Origin: Neisseria sp. HMSC077D05
GTDB lineage: Bacteria > Pseudomonadota > Gammaproteobacteria > Burkholderiales > Neisseriaceae
Assembly: GCA_001809325.1 (NCBI GenBank)
Contig: KV797043.1
Span: 26,758-61,864 of the forward strand
DNA length: 35,107 nucleotides
Direction of reading: 5' to 3'
Below, piece by piece: positions 18,036-26,590 of this stretch. The translations under genes were made by a program, and so were the position numbers. Below the pieces are notes generated by a model. The model worked only from the letters and a program-made list of their open reading frames with translations, was not told the DNA's origin and made no database searches. Position 1 is the first letter of the stretch. Every line of letters begins with the position of its first letter.

Positions 18036-18938
18036 TCAGACGACCTTCTGCCCGTACCGCATCAGCGTCATGCCGCCGACCGCTGCCGCGCAGCCCGCAA
18101 CCAGCGAAATATGCAGCGGTTCGCCCAAAACCCACGCCGAAGACAGCATACCAAAAATCGGCACGAGCGTAATATACGCCGCCGCGCTGCCTGCGCCCAA
18201 AGTCTTCACGCCTTCGAAATACCACGCGTAGGCCAATACCGTCGCGCCGATGACCAGCCACGCCAATGCCGTCCAACCGCGTGCATCCATCGCCGCCATT
18301 GCATCAAACGGCAGTCCGTCCGTCCACAACGCTACCGCTGACAACATCAGTGCGCCGATGAATGAAGTTGCCGCCGTTACCGTCAACGCGTCTATCCCGC
18401 GCAAGACCGCACGTCCGATTAAGGTATAAGCCGCCCAACAGACCACGCAGCCGAAAATCAGCCACTCCCCCGCCTTGATGCCGCCCGACAATACCGTCAA
18501 CGGCTGTCCTTGCGTTACCGCCGTTATCGCGCCACAGACCGCCAGCAGCATACCCGCCAAAATCTTCGCATTTAAACGTTCGCCGAAAAGCCAAGCCGCC
18601 AGCAGCAGCGTCAGCACGGGATTCACCGCCACAACCACCGCCGCCTTACTCGCCGGCATCGCCTGCAAACCCAGCATGAAAAACACCGCATAGCCGCACA
18701 CCCCGACGGAAGCGGCTGCCGTCAAGCCCAGCCATTGCCGTGCCGACAAAGCCGCCAAAGTCGCAAACCTGCTGCGTGCAAACAGCCAACCCAACAACAA
18801 AACTGAAGCCAACACAAACCGAACCGCCCCGCCCGTCAGCGGCGGCAGCGACTGCCCCAGCATCCGCCCCATCGGCCAAGACGCACCCCACAACACCGCC
18901 ATCCCCAGCAGTTTCAAATGTACAGAATAACGTTCCAT
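18036..18938 (-). CDS. EamA/DMT-superfamily transporter
   Basis: A 300-residue inner-membrane protein with ten predicted hydrophobic helices arranged as two EamA repeats (about 8-135 and 152-290). Each repeat ends with the usual short motif (AAWLFGERLNAKILAGMLLAVCG and SAWVLGEPLHISLVAGCAAAVGG). Members export amino acids or other metabolites, but the substrate cannot be read from sequence. An AAAGGA site precedes the ATG. The stop codon TGA is part of a DUS (18035-18046), so the protein ends GQKVV by using the uptake sequence. Confidence 0.88.
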   Translation of the reverse strand: MERYSVHLKLLGMAVLWGASWPMGRMLGQSLPPLTGGAVRFVLASVLLLGWLFARSRFATLAALSARQWLGLTAAASVGVCGYAVFFMLGLQAMPASKAAVVVAVNPVLTLLLAAWLFGERLNAKILAGMLLAVCGAITAVTQGQPLTVLSGGIKAGEWLIFGCVVCWAAYTLIGRAVLRGIDALTVTAATSFIGALMLSAVALWTDGLPFDAMAAMDARGWTALAWLVIGATVLAYAWYFEGVKTLGAGSAAAYITLVPIFGMLSSAWVLGEPLHISLVAGCAAAVGGMTLMRYGQKVV

Positions 18939-18957
18939 CTCATTCCTTTATCAACAA

Positions 18958-18997
18958 AGGTCGTCTGAAAACCAGATTCCAAGTTTTCAAACGACCT
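18958..18997. terminator. Imperfect DUS hairpin after glnS
   Basis: AGGTCGTCTGAA (18958-18969) pairs with TTCAAACGACCT (18986-18997, one change). It follows the glnS stop at 19022. Confidence 0.62.
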
Positions 18998-19021
18998 TCC
19001 AATATCGCTGTTGCAAACAGA

Positions 19022-20710
19022 TTACTTAGGCTGCCAAGAATCTTTCAGCGTAACCGTGCGGTTGAACACGGGCTGCTCGGGGCTGTGGTCTTTGCGGTCG
19101 GTCACGAAATAGCCCAGACGCTCAAACTGCCAACGGCTCTCAGCAGGCAGGTTTTTGGCTGCGGGTTCGGCGTAGGCGGTGATTTCTTTGACGGACTCGG
19201 GGTTGAGGAAATCGGTAAACGGCAGGTATTCGCCGTCTTCGCCGCGCACGGCATCGGGACGCTCGACGGTAAAGAGGCGGTCGTACAGGCGGACTTTGAT
19301 TTCGGCGGCGTGTTCGGCGGAAACCCAGTGAATTACGCCTTTGACTTTTCTGCCTTCTGGATTTTTGCCCAAGGTGTCGTGGTCGATGCTGCATTTGAGT
19401 TCGACAACGTTGCCCGCTGCGTCTTTCACGACTTCGTCGCACTTGATCACATAGCCGTGGCGCAGGCGCACTTCGCCGCCGAGTGTCAGGCGCTTGAAGC
19501 CTTTAGGCGGATTTTCGGCAAAGTCGTCGGCTTCGATGTAGATGGTTTGGGACACGGGAATCTCGCGCTCGCCCATTTCTTCGTGATTGGGGTGGAACGC
19601 GGCACGGCGGCTTTGGGTTTTGCCGGCTTCAAAGTTGGTCAGGGTGACTTTGAGCGGATTCAAGACTGCCATCAGGCGCGGGGCGGAGTTTTCCAACTCT
19701 TCGCGAATCGCGCCTTCCAGCACGCTCATATCGACGATGTTTTCAGATTTGGAAATACCGGCGCGTTTGGCAAACAGGCGCAGACCTTCTGGCGTGTAGC
19801 CGCGGCGGCGCATACCGGAAATGGTCGGCATACGCGGGTCATCCCAGCCGGTAACGTGGCCGTCTGAAACCAGTTGGTTCAGCTTGCGTTTGGAGGTGAT
19901 GGAATACAAAAGCTCCAAACGGGAAAACTCGTATTGGCGCGGGCGGGTGGCGTGCGGCGCGGGGATATTGTCCAACACCCAGTCATAAAGCGGGCGGTGG
20001 GCTTCAAATTCGAGCGTACACAAGGAATGCGTGATGCCTTCGATGGCATCGGAAATGCAATGCGTGTAGTCGTACATCGGGTAGATGCACCATTTGTCGC
20101 CGGTGTTGTGGTGATGGGCGCGGCGGATGCGGTAGATGACGGGGTCGCGCATATTGATGTTGCCTGATGCCATGTCGATTTTCAGGCGCAGGGTTTTGCT
20201 GCCGTCGGGGAACTCGCCGTTTTTCATGCGCGTGAACAGGTCGAGGTTTTCTTCGATACTTCGGTCGCGGTAAGGGCTGTTTTTACCCGCCTCGGTCAGC
20301 GTGCCTCGGTATTCGCGCATTTCTTCGGGCGTCAAATCATCGACATACGCTTTGCCGTCTTTGATTAAACCGACGGCGTAGTCGTAAAGCTGGTCGAAAT
20401 AGTTGGATGCGAAACGAGGCTCGCCCGCCCAATGAAAGCCCAACCACTCAACGTCTTCTTTGATGGCGTTGACGTATTCATCGTTTTCTTTTTCGGGGTT
20501 GGTATCGTCGAAACGCAGGTTGCACAAGCCGTCGTAAATATATGCCAAACCGAAGTTCAGGCAGATGGATTTGGCGTGGCCGATGTGCAGGTAACCGTTG
20601 GGTTCGGGCGGGAAGCGGGTTTGGATGGCTTCGTGTTTGCCGCTTTTTAGGTCTTCTTCAATGATGGTGCGGATGAAATGGTTGTCCGCGAATTGGTCTT
20701 TGTTGAGCAT
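19022..20710 (-). CDS. glnS: Glutaminyl-tRNA synthetase
   Basis: Class I synthetase that charges tRNA-Gln. The 562 residues are close to the 554 of E. coli GlnRS. The N-terminus has the catalytic [17 protein letters not shown] with HIGH at 42-45, followed by FDDTNPEKE. The KMSKS equivalent is ITSKRKL near 272. The C-terminal anticodon-binding beta-barrel includes [26 protein letters not shown]. Presence of GlnRS is typical of beta/gamma-proteobacteria; GluRS-like enzymes lack this C-terminal domain. The gene contains one TGGCCGTCTGAA (19857-19868), which has the GCCGTCTGAA core of the other dialects. Confidence 0.97.
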   Translation of the reverse strand: MLNKDQFADNHFIRTIIEEDLKSGKHEAIQTRFPPEPNGYLHIGHAKSICLNFGLAYIYDGLCNLRFDDTNPEKENDEYVNAIKEDVEWLGFHWAGEPRFASNYFDQLYDYAVGLIKDGKAYVDDLTPEEMREYRGTLTEAGKNSPYRDRSIEENLDLFTRMKNGEFPDGSKTLRLKIDMASGNINMRDPVIYRIRRAHHHNTGDKWCIYPMYDYTHCISDAIEGITHSLCTLEFEAHRPLYDWVLDNIPAPHATRPRQYEFSRLELLYSITSKRKLNQLVSDGHVTGWDDPRMPTISGMRRRGYTPEGLRLFAKRAGISKSENIVDMSVLEGAIREELENSAPRLMAVLNPLKVTLTNFEAGKTQSRRAAFHPNHEEMGEREIPVSQTIYIEADDFAENPPKGFKRLTLGGEVRLRHGYVIKCDEVVKDAAGNVVELKCSIDHDTLGKNPEGRKVKGVIHWVSAEHAAEIKVRLYDRLFTVERPDAVRGEDGEYLPFTDFLNPESVKEITAYAEPAAKNLPAESRWQFERLGYFVTDRKDHSPEQPVFNRTVTLKDSWQPK

Positions 20711-20786
20711 GGTCGGGAGCTATCTGAAAATACGATGTCGTGCCGATTTTACCTGAAAACAGGACGGCTTTACAGTCAATACAAGG

Positions 20787-20826
20787 TACAGAGGTCGTCT
20801 GAAAACCGTTTCAGACGACCTCTGTA
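20787..20826. terminator. 18-bp DUS hairpin upstream of glnS
   Basis: A DUS pair (20792-20803 and 20810-20821) extended outward by TACAG/CTGTA gives a stem of about 18 pairs with a 4-base loop. It directly follows the minus-strand gene ending at 20834. Confidence 0.75.
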
Positions 20827-20833
20827 TAGACAA

Positions 20834-21433
20834 TTACGAATCGGATGAAAGATTGGAATGGTCGGAAGTATTGCCTTCCGGGCGTTTTGATGCCGTTAAT
20901 GAATCGATCAACTTGACCAGCAGGTTAATCAACAGAACGATACCCAAAATGACCAAAAGTGCGGTTGGGTAAAAAATCCAAAGCAAACCGGCATTGCCGA
21001 TAAAAGACCAGCTCATAGACGCCCAAAATGCTTGAAGCGAGGATTTTTCCAAAGAGAGCAGCTTGGTGCGGGCTGCGGTAGCGATAATGGAAGCAATCAG
21101 CGAGATGCCATAGAATAAAGGCAACACAAACCACAAATCACCTGAACCGTGCCGAATGTAAGCGAGCTCATCGAGCACCTCTATCATATACCAAACCCAA
21201 ACGATGGCTGTCGCCCACAAGCCGCCCGCCAACGTGGCGGGACGCAAACGCCGGTAAAACAGGGCATAAACCAGATTCGCCGAGACAAGCATCAACATAC
21301 CGGCAATCAATGTGTTGTCAAAATCTTTAGGACCTACCTGATCGAACCATATCGAAGTCGTGATGATAATGACGATACTGCCTGCTAATGAAAGGCCGGC
21401 AAATTTTTTTTCGCTAATACTGGGGAAATTCAT
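20834..21433 (-). CDS. Multi-pass membrane protein, tandem paralogue 1
   Basis: A 199-residue protein with five or six hydrophobic segments (about 13-30, 43-61, 68-88, 101-122 and 137-162) and a polar C-terminal tail KRPEGNTSDHSNLSSDS. I do not recognise the family. It is paralogous to the next gene upstream: the N-terminal 50 and the C-terminal 90 residues are almost the same, while the loop and helix at about 75-105 differ. The N-terminus MNFPSISEKKFAGLSLAGS begins a cytoplasmic-looking segment followed directly by the first helix. No function can be assigned. Confidence 0.65.
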   Translation of the reverse strand: MNFPSISEKKFAGLSLAGSIVIIITTSIWFDQVGPKDFDNTLIAGMLMLVSANLVYALFYRRLRPATLAGGLWATAIVWVWYMIEVLDELAYIRHGSGDLWFVLPLFYGISLIASIIATAARTKLLSLEKSSLQAFWASMSWSFIGNAGLLWIFYPTALLVILGIVLLINLLVKLIDSLTASKRPEGNTSDHSNLSSDS

Positions 21434-21539
21434 CTTTACGTCTTTTCAAAACTGTTCTCTTGAATCAAAGGACATTCATATACGGATGATTGGTTTTCAG
21501 ACGACCTATCCGTCAAATAGCAGACCTCTGTATAGACAA

Positions 21540-22163
21540 TTACGAATCGGATGAAAGATTGGAATGGTCGGAAGCATTGCCTTCCGGACGTTTGAATGCG
21601 GCTGATGAATCGATAAAATTGACCAGCCGGTTAATCAACAGAACGATACCCAAAATAACCAAAATTGTGATTGGCTCAAAAATCCAAAGCAAACCGGTAG
21701 TACCGATAAAAGACCAGCGCATGGACGCCCAAAATGCTTGAAGCGAGGATTTTTCCAAAGAGAGCAGCTTGGGGCGGGCTGCGGTGGCGATAATGGAAGC
21801 AATCAGCGAACCAACATAAAATACAGGCAACCCTAGCCACAAAAAAGCTGATCCGTGATGATCGTAATTAGGGGAGTAAGGGTCATTATGACTGTCAGCA
21901 CTGTCTACCGCCATCATAAATAACAACCAAAGTATGGTTGTTATCCACACGCTGCCCGCCACAGTAGCAGGTCGCAAACGATGGGAAAACAAGACATAAA
22001 CCAGATTCGCCGAGCCAAGCATCAACATACCGGCAATCAATGTAAACTCGAAGCGATCGGGTATTGCCTGACTGAACCATATCGAAGTCGTGATGATAAT
22101 AATGATACTGCCAGCCAATGAAAGGCCGGCAAATGTTCTTTCGCTGATACGGGGGAAATTCAT
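21540..22163 (-). CDS. Multi-pass membrane protein, tandem paralogue 2
   Basis: A 207-residue paralogue of the preceding protein with the same helix layout and C-terminal tail (SDHSNLSSDS). It differs mainly in the central extracytoplasmic loop, which here reads DSADSHNDPYSPNYDHHGS and is longer and His/Asp-rich. The pattern of conserved ends and a changed loop fits duplication followed by divergence, or exchange of a cassette. The upstream gap carries a DUS at 22225-22236. The function is unknown. Confidence 0.65.
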   Translation of the reverse strand: MNFPRISERTFAGLSLAGSIIIIITTSIWFSQAIPDRFEFTLIAGMLMLGSANLVYVLFSHRLRPATVAGSVWITTILWLLFMMAVDSADSHNDPYSPNYDHHGSAFLWLGLPVFYVGSLIASIIATAARPKLLSLEKSSLQAFWASMRWSFIGTTGLLWIFEPITILVILGIVLLINRLVNFIDSSAAFKRPEGNASDHSNLSSDS

Positions 22164-22312
22164 CTTTATGTCTTTTCAAAACTGTTCTTCTGAATCCAAG
22201 AACATTCATATACGGATGATTGTTTTCAGACGACCTGCACATTCAATAGCAGCTATCTGAAAACGCTTCCCCATTGTACCCGAATTTCATTAACCTTTTG
22301 TAACCCCCGAAA

Positions 22313-23089
22313 TCAAAGCGGCACAGGTTCGGCAACCAGCCATTCTACGCCCGCATCGCCCAAAACCTTCTGCATGGCGGCTTCAGGTACGCGGTCGGTA
22401 AATACTTTGTCAAACGAACCGATGTCGCCCAGCCTGACCAAGGCATTGCTGTTGAATTTGCTGTGGTCCACGCCCAAATACCTGACCCGCGCATTGGTCA
22501 TCATCGCCTGCATGACGCTGACTTCTTTATAGTCGTAGTCCAAAAGCGATCCGTCGCTTTCCACGCCGTGCGTACTCATGACGGCATAATCGACTTTAAA
22601 CTGATTGATAAAATCGACCGTCGCCACGCCCGTAATCCCGCCGTCCAAGGGGCGCACGACGCCGGAAGTGATGATGACGGTGTAGTCGGTGCGCGCGGAC
22701 GTGATGGAGGCGACGTAAATATTGTTGGTGATAATCCGCAGGTTTTTACGCTGCTTGACCAACTCGGCGGCAACGGCTTCCATCGTCGTGCCTATGCTGA
22801 TAAACAGCGACGAATTGTCGGGAATGTGGGCAGCAATCAGGCGGGCGATGGCGTTTTTTTCATTTTGGCAGTGTTTTCGCTTGCCTTGCGCCACGCCGCC
22901 GGAAATATCGCCGACCGACGCTCCGCCGTGATAACGCTTCAACTGTCGCGTTTCGCTCAATTCCTGTATGTCGCGGCGTATGGTCTGCGGGGTCACGTCC
23001 AAGGCTTCCGCAAGCTGCTCGACCGTCATGAAATGCTGCTCGCGCACCAGAGCGAGGATGTGTTCGTGTCTTTGTATTTTCGGTTTCAT
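22313..23089 (-). CDS. DeoR-family transcriptional regulator
   Basis: A 258-residue repressor of the DeoR/GlpR family. The winged helix-turn-helix is at about 5-55, with the signature TVEQLAEALDVTPQTIRRDIQELSE and the wing KRYHGGAS. The C-terminal DeoRC sugar-phosphate sensor domain contains the ISIGTTMEAVAAEL segment and the DYAVMSTHGVESDGSLLDYDYKEV segment typical of GlpR-like proteins. It would bind a phosphorylated sugar or polyol and release DNA. No catabolic operon is next to it, so the target is unknown. The start at 23089 was chosen at the family N-terminus instead of 23149. Confidence 0.87.
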   Translation of the reverse strand: MKPKIQRHEHILALVREQHFMTVEQLAEALDVTPQTIRRDIQELSETRQLKRYHGGASVGDISGGVAQGKRKHCQNEKNAIARLIAAHIPDNSSLFISIGTTMEAVAAELVKQRKNLRIITNNIYVASITSARTDYTVIITSGVVRPLDGGITGVATVDFINQFKVDYAVMSTHGVESDGSLLDYDYKEVSVMQAMMTNARVRYLGVDHSKFNSNALVRLGDIGSFDKVFTDRVPEAAMQKVLGDAGVEWLVAEPVPL

Positions 23090-23190
23090 CTGGATTCGTT
23101 TCCATTCGTTCCGGTTCGTTTGAGTTCGGATTGTACGCCTTTTGCCCAAAATCGGAAAAGGCTGCCGCCGATTCGGCTTTGCCCAAAACC

Positions 23191-23234
23191 AAAGGTCGTC
23201 TGAAAACCTGAATCCCGGTTTTCAGACGACCTTT
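23191..23234. terminator. 18-bp perfect DUS hairpin between gntR-type and deoR-type genes
   Basis: AAAGGTCGTCTGAAAACC (23191-23208) pairs exactly with GGTTTTCAGACGACCTTT (23217-23234) across an 8-base loop, 15 bases past the stop at 23249, followed on the plus strand by more T. Confidence 0.8.
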
Positions 23235-23248
23235 TTGCTGTGTCCGTG

Positions 23249-23965
23249 TTATTCCGCTTCGTATTTGCGTTCCAAACGCTCTACGCACGCGCTTAAGTGT
23301 TTGCGCATGACTTTGACCACGCGGTTGCGTTTGCCGTTGACCAGCAGGTCGAGGATTTCGCGGTGTTCGGAATGGGTGTGGGTGTTGATGGTGCGTTTTT
23401 CATGACGCTGCGCATCGAAGACGGCGACGATGAGCGAAGAGCGGGCGCACAGGGTGTTCATGATGTCGAACAAGACGTTGTTGTCGATCAGGCGCGCCAG
23501 TTCGACGTGGAAGGCGTTGGACAGGCGGTTCCAACCCACGCGGTCGCCGCTGTCAGATGCCTGTTCTTCACGCTCGATCATGGCGTAAAGCGGCTGGAGG
23601 CGGGTTTCCAAATCGGGCATATCGGACAGGAGGTTCAAAATCATGCTTTCCATTTCGATACGCGCGTTGAACACGTCCTGCATTTCCTTCAAATCGGGAA
23701 CATGAACGAACGCGCCGCGATTGGGCTGCAAATCGACGATTTTGTCGTGCGCCAACAGGGACAGCGCGCCGCGCACGGTATTGCGCGAGCAAACCATCTG
23801 GCGGCACAGCTCGGATTCGGTCAGTTTTTTTCCGGGCAGCAAGACATGGTCGGTGATGCCGTCCAAAATCAGGGCGTAAACGCGGAACAGCTCCGAATCA
23901 TGCCTGCCTGCCGGCATCATGGAAGAAGGGGTAGGCGCATGGAGGGTATCATTATCAGTATTCAT
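23249..23965 (-). CDS. GntR-family (FadR/FCD subfamily) regulator
   Basis: A 238-residue regulator. The winged HTH at about 26-95 includes LTESELCRQMVCSRNTVRGALSLLAHDKIVDLQPNRGAFV. The C-terminal FCD domain has the metal/ligand His residues in NAFHVELARLI, HTHSEHREIL and VMRKHLSACVERL, although the usual first Asp appears to be Asn (in NRLSNAFH). FCD regulators usually bind organic acids. AGGAG lies eight bases before the ATG. It faces a candidate small RNA gene across a shared promoter region with a palindrome, so it may regulate both itself and that RNA. A relationship to the neisserial GntR regulator GdhR is possible but not established here. Confidence 0.85.
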   Translation of the reverse strand: MNTDNDTLHAPTPSSMMPAGRHDSELFRVYALILDGITDHVLLPGKKLTESELCRQMVCSRNTVRGALSLLAHDKIVDLQPNRGAFVHVPDLKEMQDVFNARIEMESMILNLLSDMPDLETRLQPLYAMIEREEQASDSGDRVGWNRLSNAFHVELARLIDNNVLFDIMNTLCARSSLIVAVFDAQRHEKRTINTHTHSEHREILDLLVNGKRNRVVKVMRKHLSACVERLERKYEAE

Positions 23966-24087
23966 TATTTAAGCTCTCCTCATAGTCTGGCGTATCATAT
24001 CGTTTGAAATAACAGAAATTTTGCGACGGCGGCAACCCGCCCGTATCGCTTTTTGCTTGATTCCATTTCGATATAGCACAAAATCTG

Positions 24088-24138
24088 ATTAAGATATAAT
24101 TAAAAATTGTTGACAATCTCTAGTGAAGCTTGCACAAT
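24088..24138. promoter_or_regulatory. Overlapping divergent promoters with palindromic operator
   Basis: Plus strand: TTGACA (24110-24115), 17 bases, CACAAT (24133-24138). Minus strand: TTGTCA (24111-24116), 17 bases, CTTAAT (24088-24093), which would drive the GntR gene. The two -35 boxes overlap inside ATTGT-TG-ACAAT (24106-24117), an inverted repeat of the TTGT...ACAA type bound by many GntR regulators. Autoregulation is inferred, not shown. Confidence 0.55.
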
Positions 24139-24144
24139 ATCCTC

Positions 24145-24235
24145 ACAAGGCCAAGTTATGAAGGCTGATAGAGAGAGAATCCACAATAAGCAAGCAGATA
24201 TATTCATAGTGTAGCGTGAATATATCTGCTTTTTT
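24145..24235 (+). ncRNA. Candidate small RNA, about 90 nt
   Basis: A promoter with perfect TTGACA and a 17-base spacer is followed about 50-95 bases later by a strong intrinsic terminator (24192-24235), with no convincing gene between. This predicts a discrete transcript of about 90 nt. Its unpaired 5' part is purine-rich (GATAGAGAGAGAAT near 24167), which could pair with ribosome-binding sites of target mRNAs. An 18-codon reading frame (24158-24214) with a weak AAGG site runs into the terminator stem and is probably fortuitous. I cannot match it with confidence to a named neisserial sRNA. Confidence 0.55.
24192..24235 (+). terminator. Strong intrinsic terminator of the candidate sRNA
   Basis: AAGCAGATATATTCA (24192-24206) pairs perfectly with TGAATATATCTGCTT (24217-24231), 10-base loop, then a T run to 24235. 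It is not built from DUS. Only the plus strand has the T tract. Confidence 0.85.
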
Positions 24236-24283
24236 GTCGGGCGGCCTTTATTCACGCTTTAACAATATTCCGCCTCTAAACGC

Positions 24284-24325
24284 TTTTCAGACGACCCCTG
24301 AAGGATACGGGGGGTCGTCTGAAAA
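24284..24325. terminator. Variant DUS hairpin after the OsmC gene
   Basis: TTTTCAGACGACCCC (24284-24298) pairs with GGGGTCGTCTGAAAA (24311-24325). Both arms carry the A-to-G (T-to-C) change at the first DUS position. It follows the minus-strand stop at 24327. Confidence 0.75.
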
Positions 24326-24326
24326 A

Positions 24327-24746
24327 TTACTCCGCTTCGACGGTTTCAAAACTGTGGGTGATTTTCGCCGCCTTGCCCAGCATAATCGAAGCGGAACAAT
24401 ATTTTTCGGCGGACATCTGCACGGCGCGCTCGATGGCGGATTCGGTCAGGTTGTGTCCGATGACTTTAAAATGGATGTGGATTTCGGTAAACACGCGCGG
24501 GGCATCGTCGGCACGCTTCGCAGTAACCGTCGCCTGGCAGTCCACCACCTTTTGACGCTGCTTCTCGGCAATCATCACGACATCGATGCTGGAACAGCCC
24601 ACCACACCCAAAAGCAGCATTTCCATCGGGCTGGGACCGCGTTTTGCCTGCCCTTCCGCCGCCGCGCCTTCCATAACGACGCTGTGTCCGTTTTCGGTCG
24701 TGCCGACAAAGCACATTCCGTCTATCCATTTTGATGTAACTTGCAT
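24327..24746 (-). CDS. OsmC-family protein
   Basis: A 139-residue protein of the OsmC/Ohr fold, close to the YhfA branch. Cys51 (in GVVGCSSIDVV) and Cys117 (in EKYCSASIML) are the two redox cysteines, and the RGPSPMEMLL segment before the first Cys is typical. Such proteins reduce organic hydroperoxides or bind redox ligands; the YhfA branch is poorly characterised. The start at 24746 has GGAAGAG at good spacing; the longer reading from 24872 crosses the intergenic DUS pair. It probably has its own transcript. Confidence 0.87.
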   Translation of the reverse strand: MQVTSKWIDGMCFVGTTENGHSVVMEGAAAEGQAKRGPSPMEMLLLGVVGCSSIDVVMIAEKQRQKVVDCQATVTAKRADDAPRVFTEIHIHFKVIGHNLTESAIERAVQMSAEKYCSASIMLGKAAKITHSFETVEAE

Positions 24747-24818
24747 GATGTCTCTTCCGCGAAGTTGAAGTTGGTTTGCCCAATATTGTAAACAAATTTG
24801 ACTGATAAATATAGCAAG

Positions 24819-24850
24819 AGGTCGTCTGAAATTTCCGTTCCAGACGACCT
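24819..24850. terminator. Imperfect DUS hairpin after thiD
   Basis: AGGTCGTCTGAA (24819-24830) with TCCAGACGACCT (24839-24850; one change). It is adjacent to the thiD stop at 24854. Confidence 0.6.
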
Positions 24851-24853
24851 TAT

Positions 24854-25660
24854 TCAATCCCGATACGCCCAATGATTGACCGGACCGTGTCCCGCGCCGA
24901 TGTTCAAAGGATTGCGAATCGCTTCGGTAATGTATTTTTTGGCGGTTTGCACGGCTTCGAGTGTTTCGAAACCTTTTGCCAGCTCGGCGGCGATACAGGC
25001 GGAGAACGTGCAGCCCGTACCGTGCGTATGCGCCGTCGGGAAGCGGCGGTCGGTAAATTCAAACACTTCATCCGGCGTAAACAGCCAGTCGGTGCAGTAT
25101 TCGCTGCGGCTGTCACCCAAATGCCCGCCTTTAATCACCACGTTTTTCACGCCGCAATCTTGCAGGATTTTGGCGGCGCGTTCCGCATCTTGGCGGCTTT
25201 CAATGCGCACGCCCGTCAAGGCTTCCGCTTCGGGCAGGTTCGGCGTCAGAATGTCCGTATCGGGCAGAAGCAGGCGTTTCATCGCTTCGACGGCGGAATC
25301 CTGCAACAGCGGTGCGCCACCTTTAGCAATCATCACCGGATCGAGGACGCGCTTGCCGAAACGGCATTTTTTCAGATTTTCGGCAACACATTCAATCACT
25401 TGAACCGTACCCAGCATCCCGATTTTATAGGCGCGGATTTCAAAATCGGTGCGGACGGCTTCGATTTGCGCGGTAATGATGTCGGTCGGAATCAGATGCA
25501 CCGCCGATACGCCGAACGTATTTTGCGCGGTCACGGCAGTCAACACGCTGGTGCCGAACACGCCGCGCATCTGAAACGTCTTCAAATCCGCCTGTATCCC
25601 CGCCCCGCCGCCGGAATCCGAGCCGGCGATGGTCAGCGTTTGGACGAATGTTTCTTCCAT
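24854..25660 (-). CDS. thiD: Hydroxymethylpyrimidine/phosphomethylpyrimidine kinase
   Basis: Ribokinase-fold enzyme that phosphorylates HMP and then HMP-phosphate to supply the pyrimidine half of thiamine. The 268 residues are of normal size. The substrate-binding [17 protein letters not shown] begins near 13, [13 protein letters not shown] is central, and the anion-hole/catalytic motif [20 protein letters not shown] lies near 210-230. The C-terminal GHGPVNHW is also typical of ThiD. No other thiamine gene and no TPP riboswitch were recognised upstream. A short PyrB-like or pyridoxal kinase function is less likely because these motifs are ThiD-specific. Confidence 0.95.
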   Translation of the reverse strand: MEETFVQTLTIAGSDSGGGAGIQADLKTFQMRGVFGTSVLTAVTAQNTFGVSAVHLIPTDIITAQIEAVRTDFEIRAYKIGMLGTVQVIECVAENLKKCRFGKRVLDPVMIAKGGAPLLQDSAVEAMKRLLLPDTDILTPNLPEAEALTGVRIESRQDAERAAKILQDCGVKNVVIKGGHLGDSRSEYCTDWLFTPDEVFEFTDRRFPTAHTHGTGCTFSACIAAELAKGFETLEAVQTAKKYITEAIRNPLNIGAGHGPVNHWAYRD

Positions 25661-25736
25661 TTGGCTTCTCCTATTGTTTGGTTTGATGAAACGGTTCGGA
25701 TAGCGGTTTGAAGTTCTTTTCGTTTGTTTGGACCTG

Positions 25737-26486
25737 TCAGCCCAATTTTTTTAATTCTCGGCTCAAAATGCTGTGTATTTCCAGCGCCGTTTCATAGCGG
25801 TCTTCTTTAGCAGAAACCGGCTCTAGGAAATGCAGCTCCACTTTACTGGAAGGCTGGCTGATAATCATGCAGATGGATTGCCATAAGCTGGTATCGCCCA
25901 CATAAGCCGCCTGAAGGTTCGGACTTGTGCCGTCAGGATTGGGGTAGCGGCAGAGCATGGGGATAATAGGAACGCCTGCATCGTAGGCAGTTTGGAAAAA
26001 GCTGGGCTTGAACGAGAGGATTTCATAACCTTCCGTACTCGTCCCTTCCGGGAAAATGGTTACGGTATCGCCGTTTTTAAGGGCTTCGGTTACCGTGGCG
26101 ATTTTAGCGGTATTGCCTTTAGTGCCTTTATTGCGTGAAACGTAAACGGTCTGCGCCTGCGTGGCGAGATAGCCGACTACCGGCCATTTGGCGACATCGT
26201 CTTTCGCCACAAATCGACCCGGAAATGCGCCGTTGACCGCCATGATGTCCAACCAAGAGATATGGTTGCTGATTAACAACTGCGCCTGCCCTTCCTGAGG
26301 CAGCGTGCCGAAGGTTTCCAGCTTCATGCCGCATGAAGCGAGGACGCGCAGCGACCAAATTTGGATGGCACGCAATTTACGCCGTTTGCTGTAAAAGGGA
26401 AACAGGAAGAACATTTCCGCCATACCGTAAAGCAGGCAGATGCCGATACAGAGCAGGCGGAAGGTAAAACGCAGTTTGGCAATCAT
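25737..26486 (-). CDS. 1-acyl-sn-glycerol-3-phosphate (lysophospholipid) acyltransferase
   Basis: PlsC-family membrane acyltransferase of 249 residues. One or two N-terminal hydrophobic segments (about 8-30) anchor it. The catalytic NHx4D box is NHISWLD at 74-80 and the substrate motif is IFPEGTSTEG near 144-153. Neisseria has more than one such enzyme (NlaA and NlaB). The OlsB-like gene just upstream on the same strand raises the alternative that it acts as OlsA, acylating lyso-ornithine lipid. Sequence alone does not separate these. The neighbouring DUS hairpin suggests the two genes need not be one transcript. Confidence 0.85.
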   Translation of the reverse strand: MIAKLRFTFRLLCIGICLLYGMAEMFFLFPFYSKRRKLRAIQIWSLRVLASCGMKLETFGTLPQEGQAQLLISNHISWLDIMAVNGAFPGRFVAKDDVAKWPVVGYLATQAQTVYVSRNKGTKGNTAKIATVTEALKNGDTVTIFPEGTSTEGYEILSFKPSFFQTAYDAGVPIIPMLCRYPNPDGTSPNLQAAYVGDTSLWQSICMIISQPSSKVELHFLEPVSAKEDRYETALEIHSILSRELKKLG

Positions 26487-26552
26487 AAGGTTGTGGTGTG
26501 TGTATATTGGTATAGGGTGGAATTGCTAAAATCGTTGATTTCACAATAGTTG

Positions 26553-26582
26553 AGGTCGTCTGAAAAGGTTTTCAGACGACCT
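26553..26582. terminator. DUS hairpin between the two acyltransferase genes
   Basis: AGGTCGTCTGAA (26553-26564) and TTCAGACGACCT (26571-26582) form a compact hairpin eight bases past the OlsB-like stop, with a T-rich or A-rich border on both sides. Confidence 0.7.
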
Positions 26583-26590
26583 TTTAGTCT

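Larger units (their letters stand above)
20817..22251. repeat. Tandem duplication of a ~0.7-kb unit
   Basis: Two head-to-tail units, about 20817-21522 and 21523-22251, each contain one membrane-protein gene, the same 3' flank (GACCTCTGTATAGACAATTA) and the same 5' flank (ACATTCATATACGGATGATT then a DUS). The offset is 706 bases at the left boundary. Gene ends and flanks are nearly identical, but the middle of the coding regions has diverged. Confidence 0.9.

Noticed and set aside
24158-24214. 18-codon reading frame within the candidate small RNA
   Set aside because: It has only a weak AAGG site and runs into the terminator stem; without conservation there is no reason to call a peptide.
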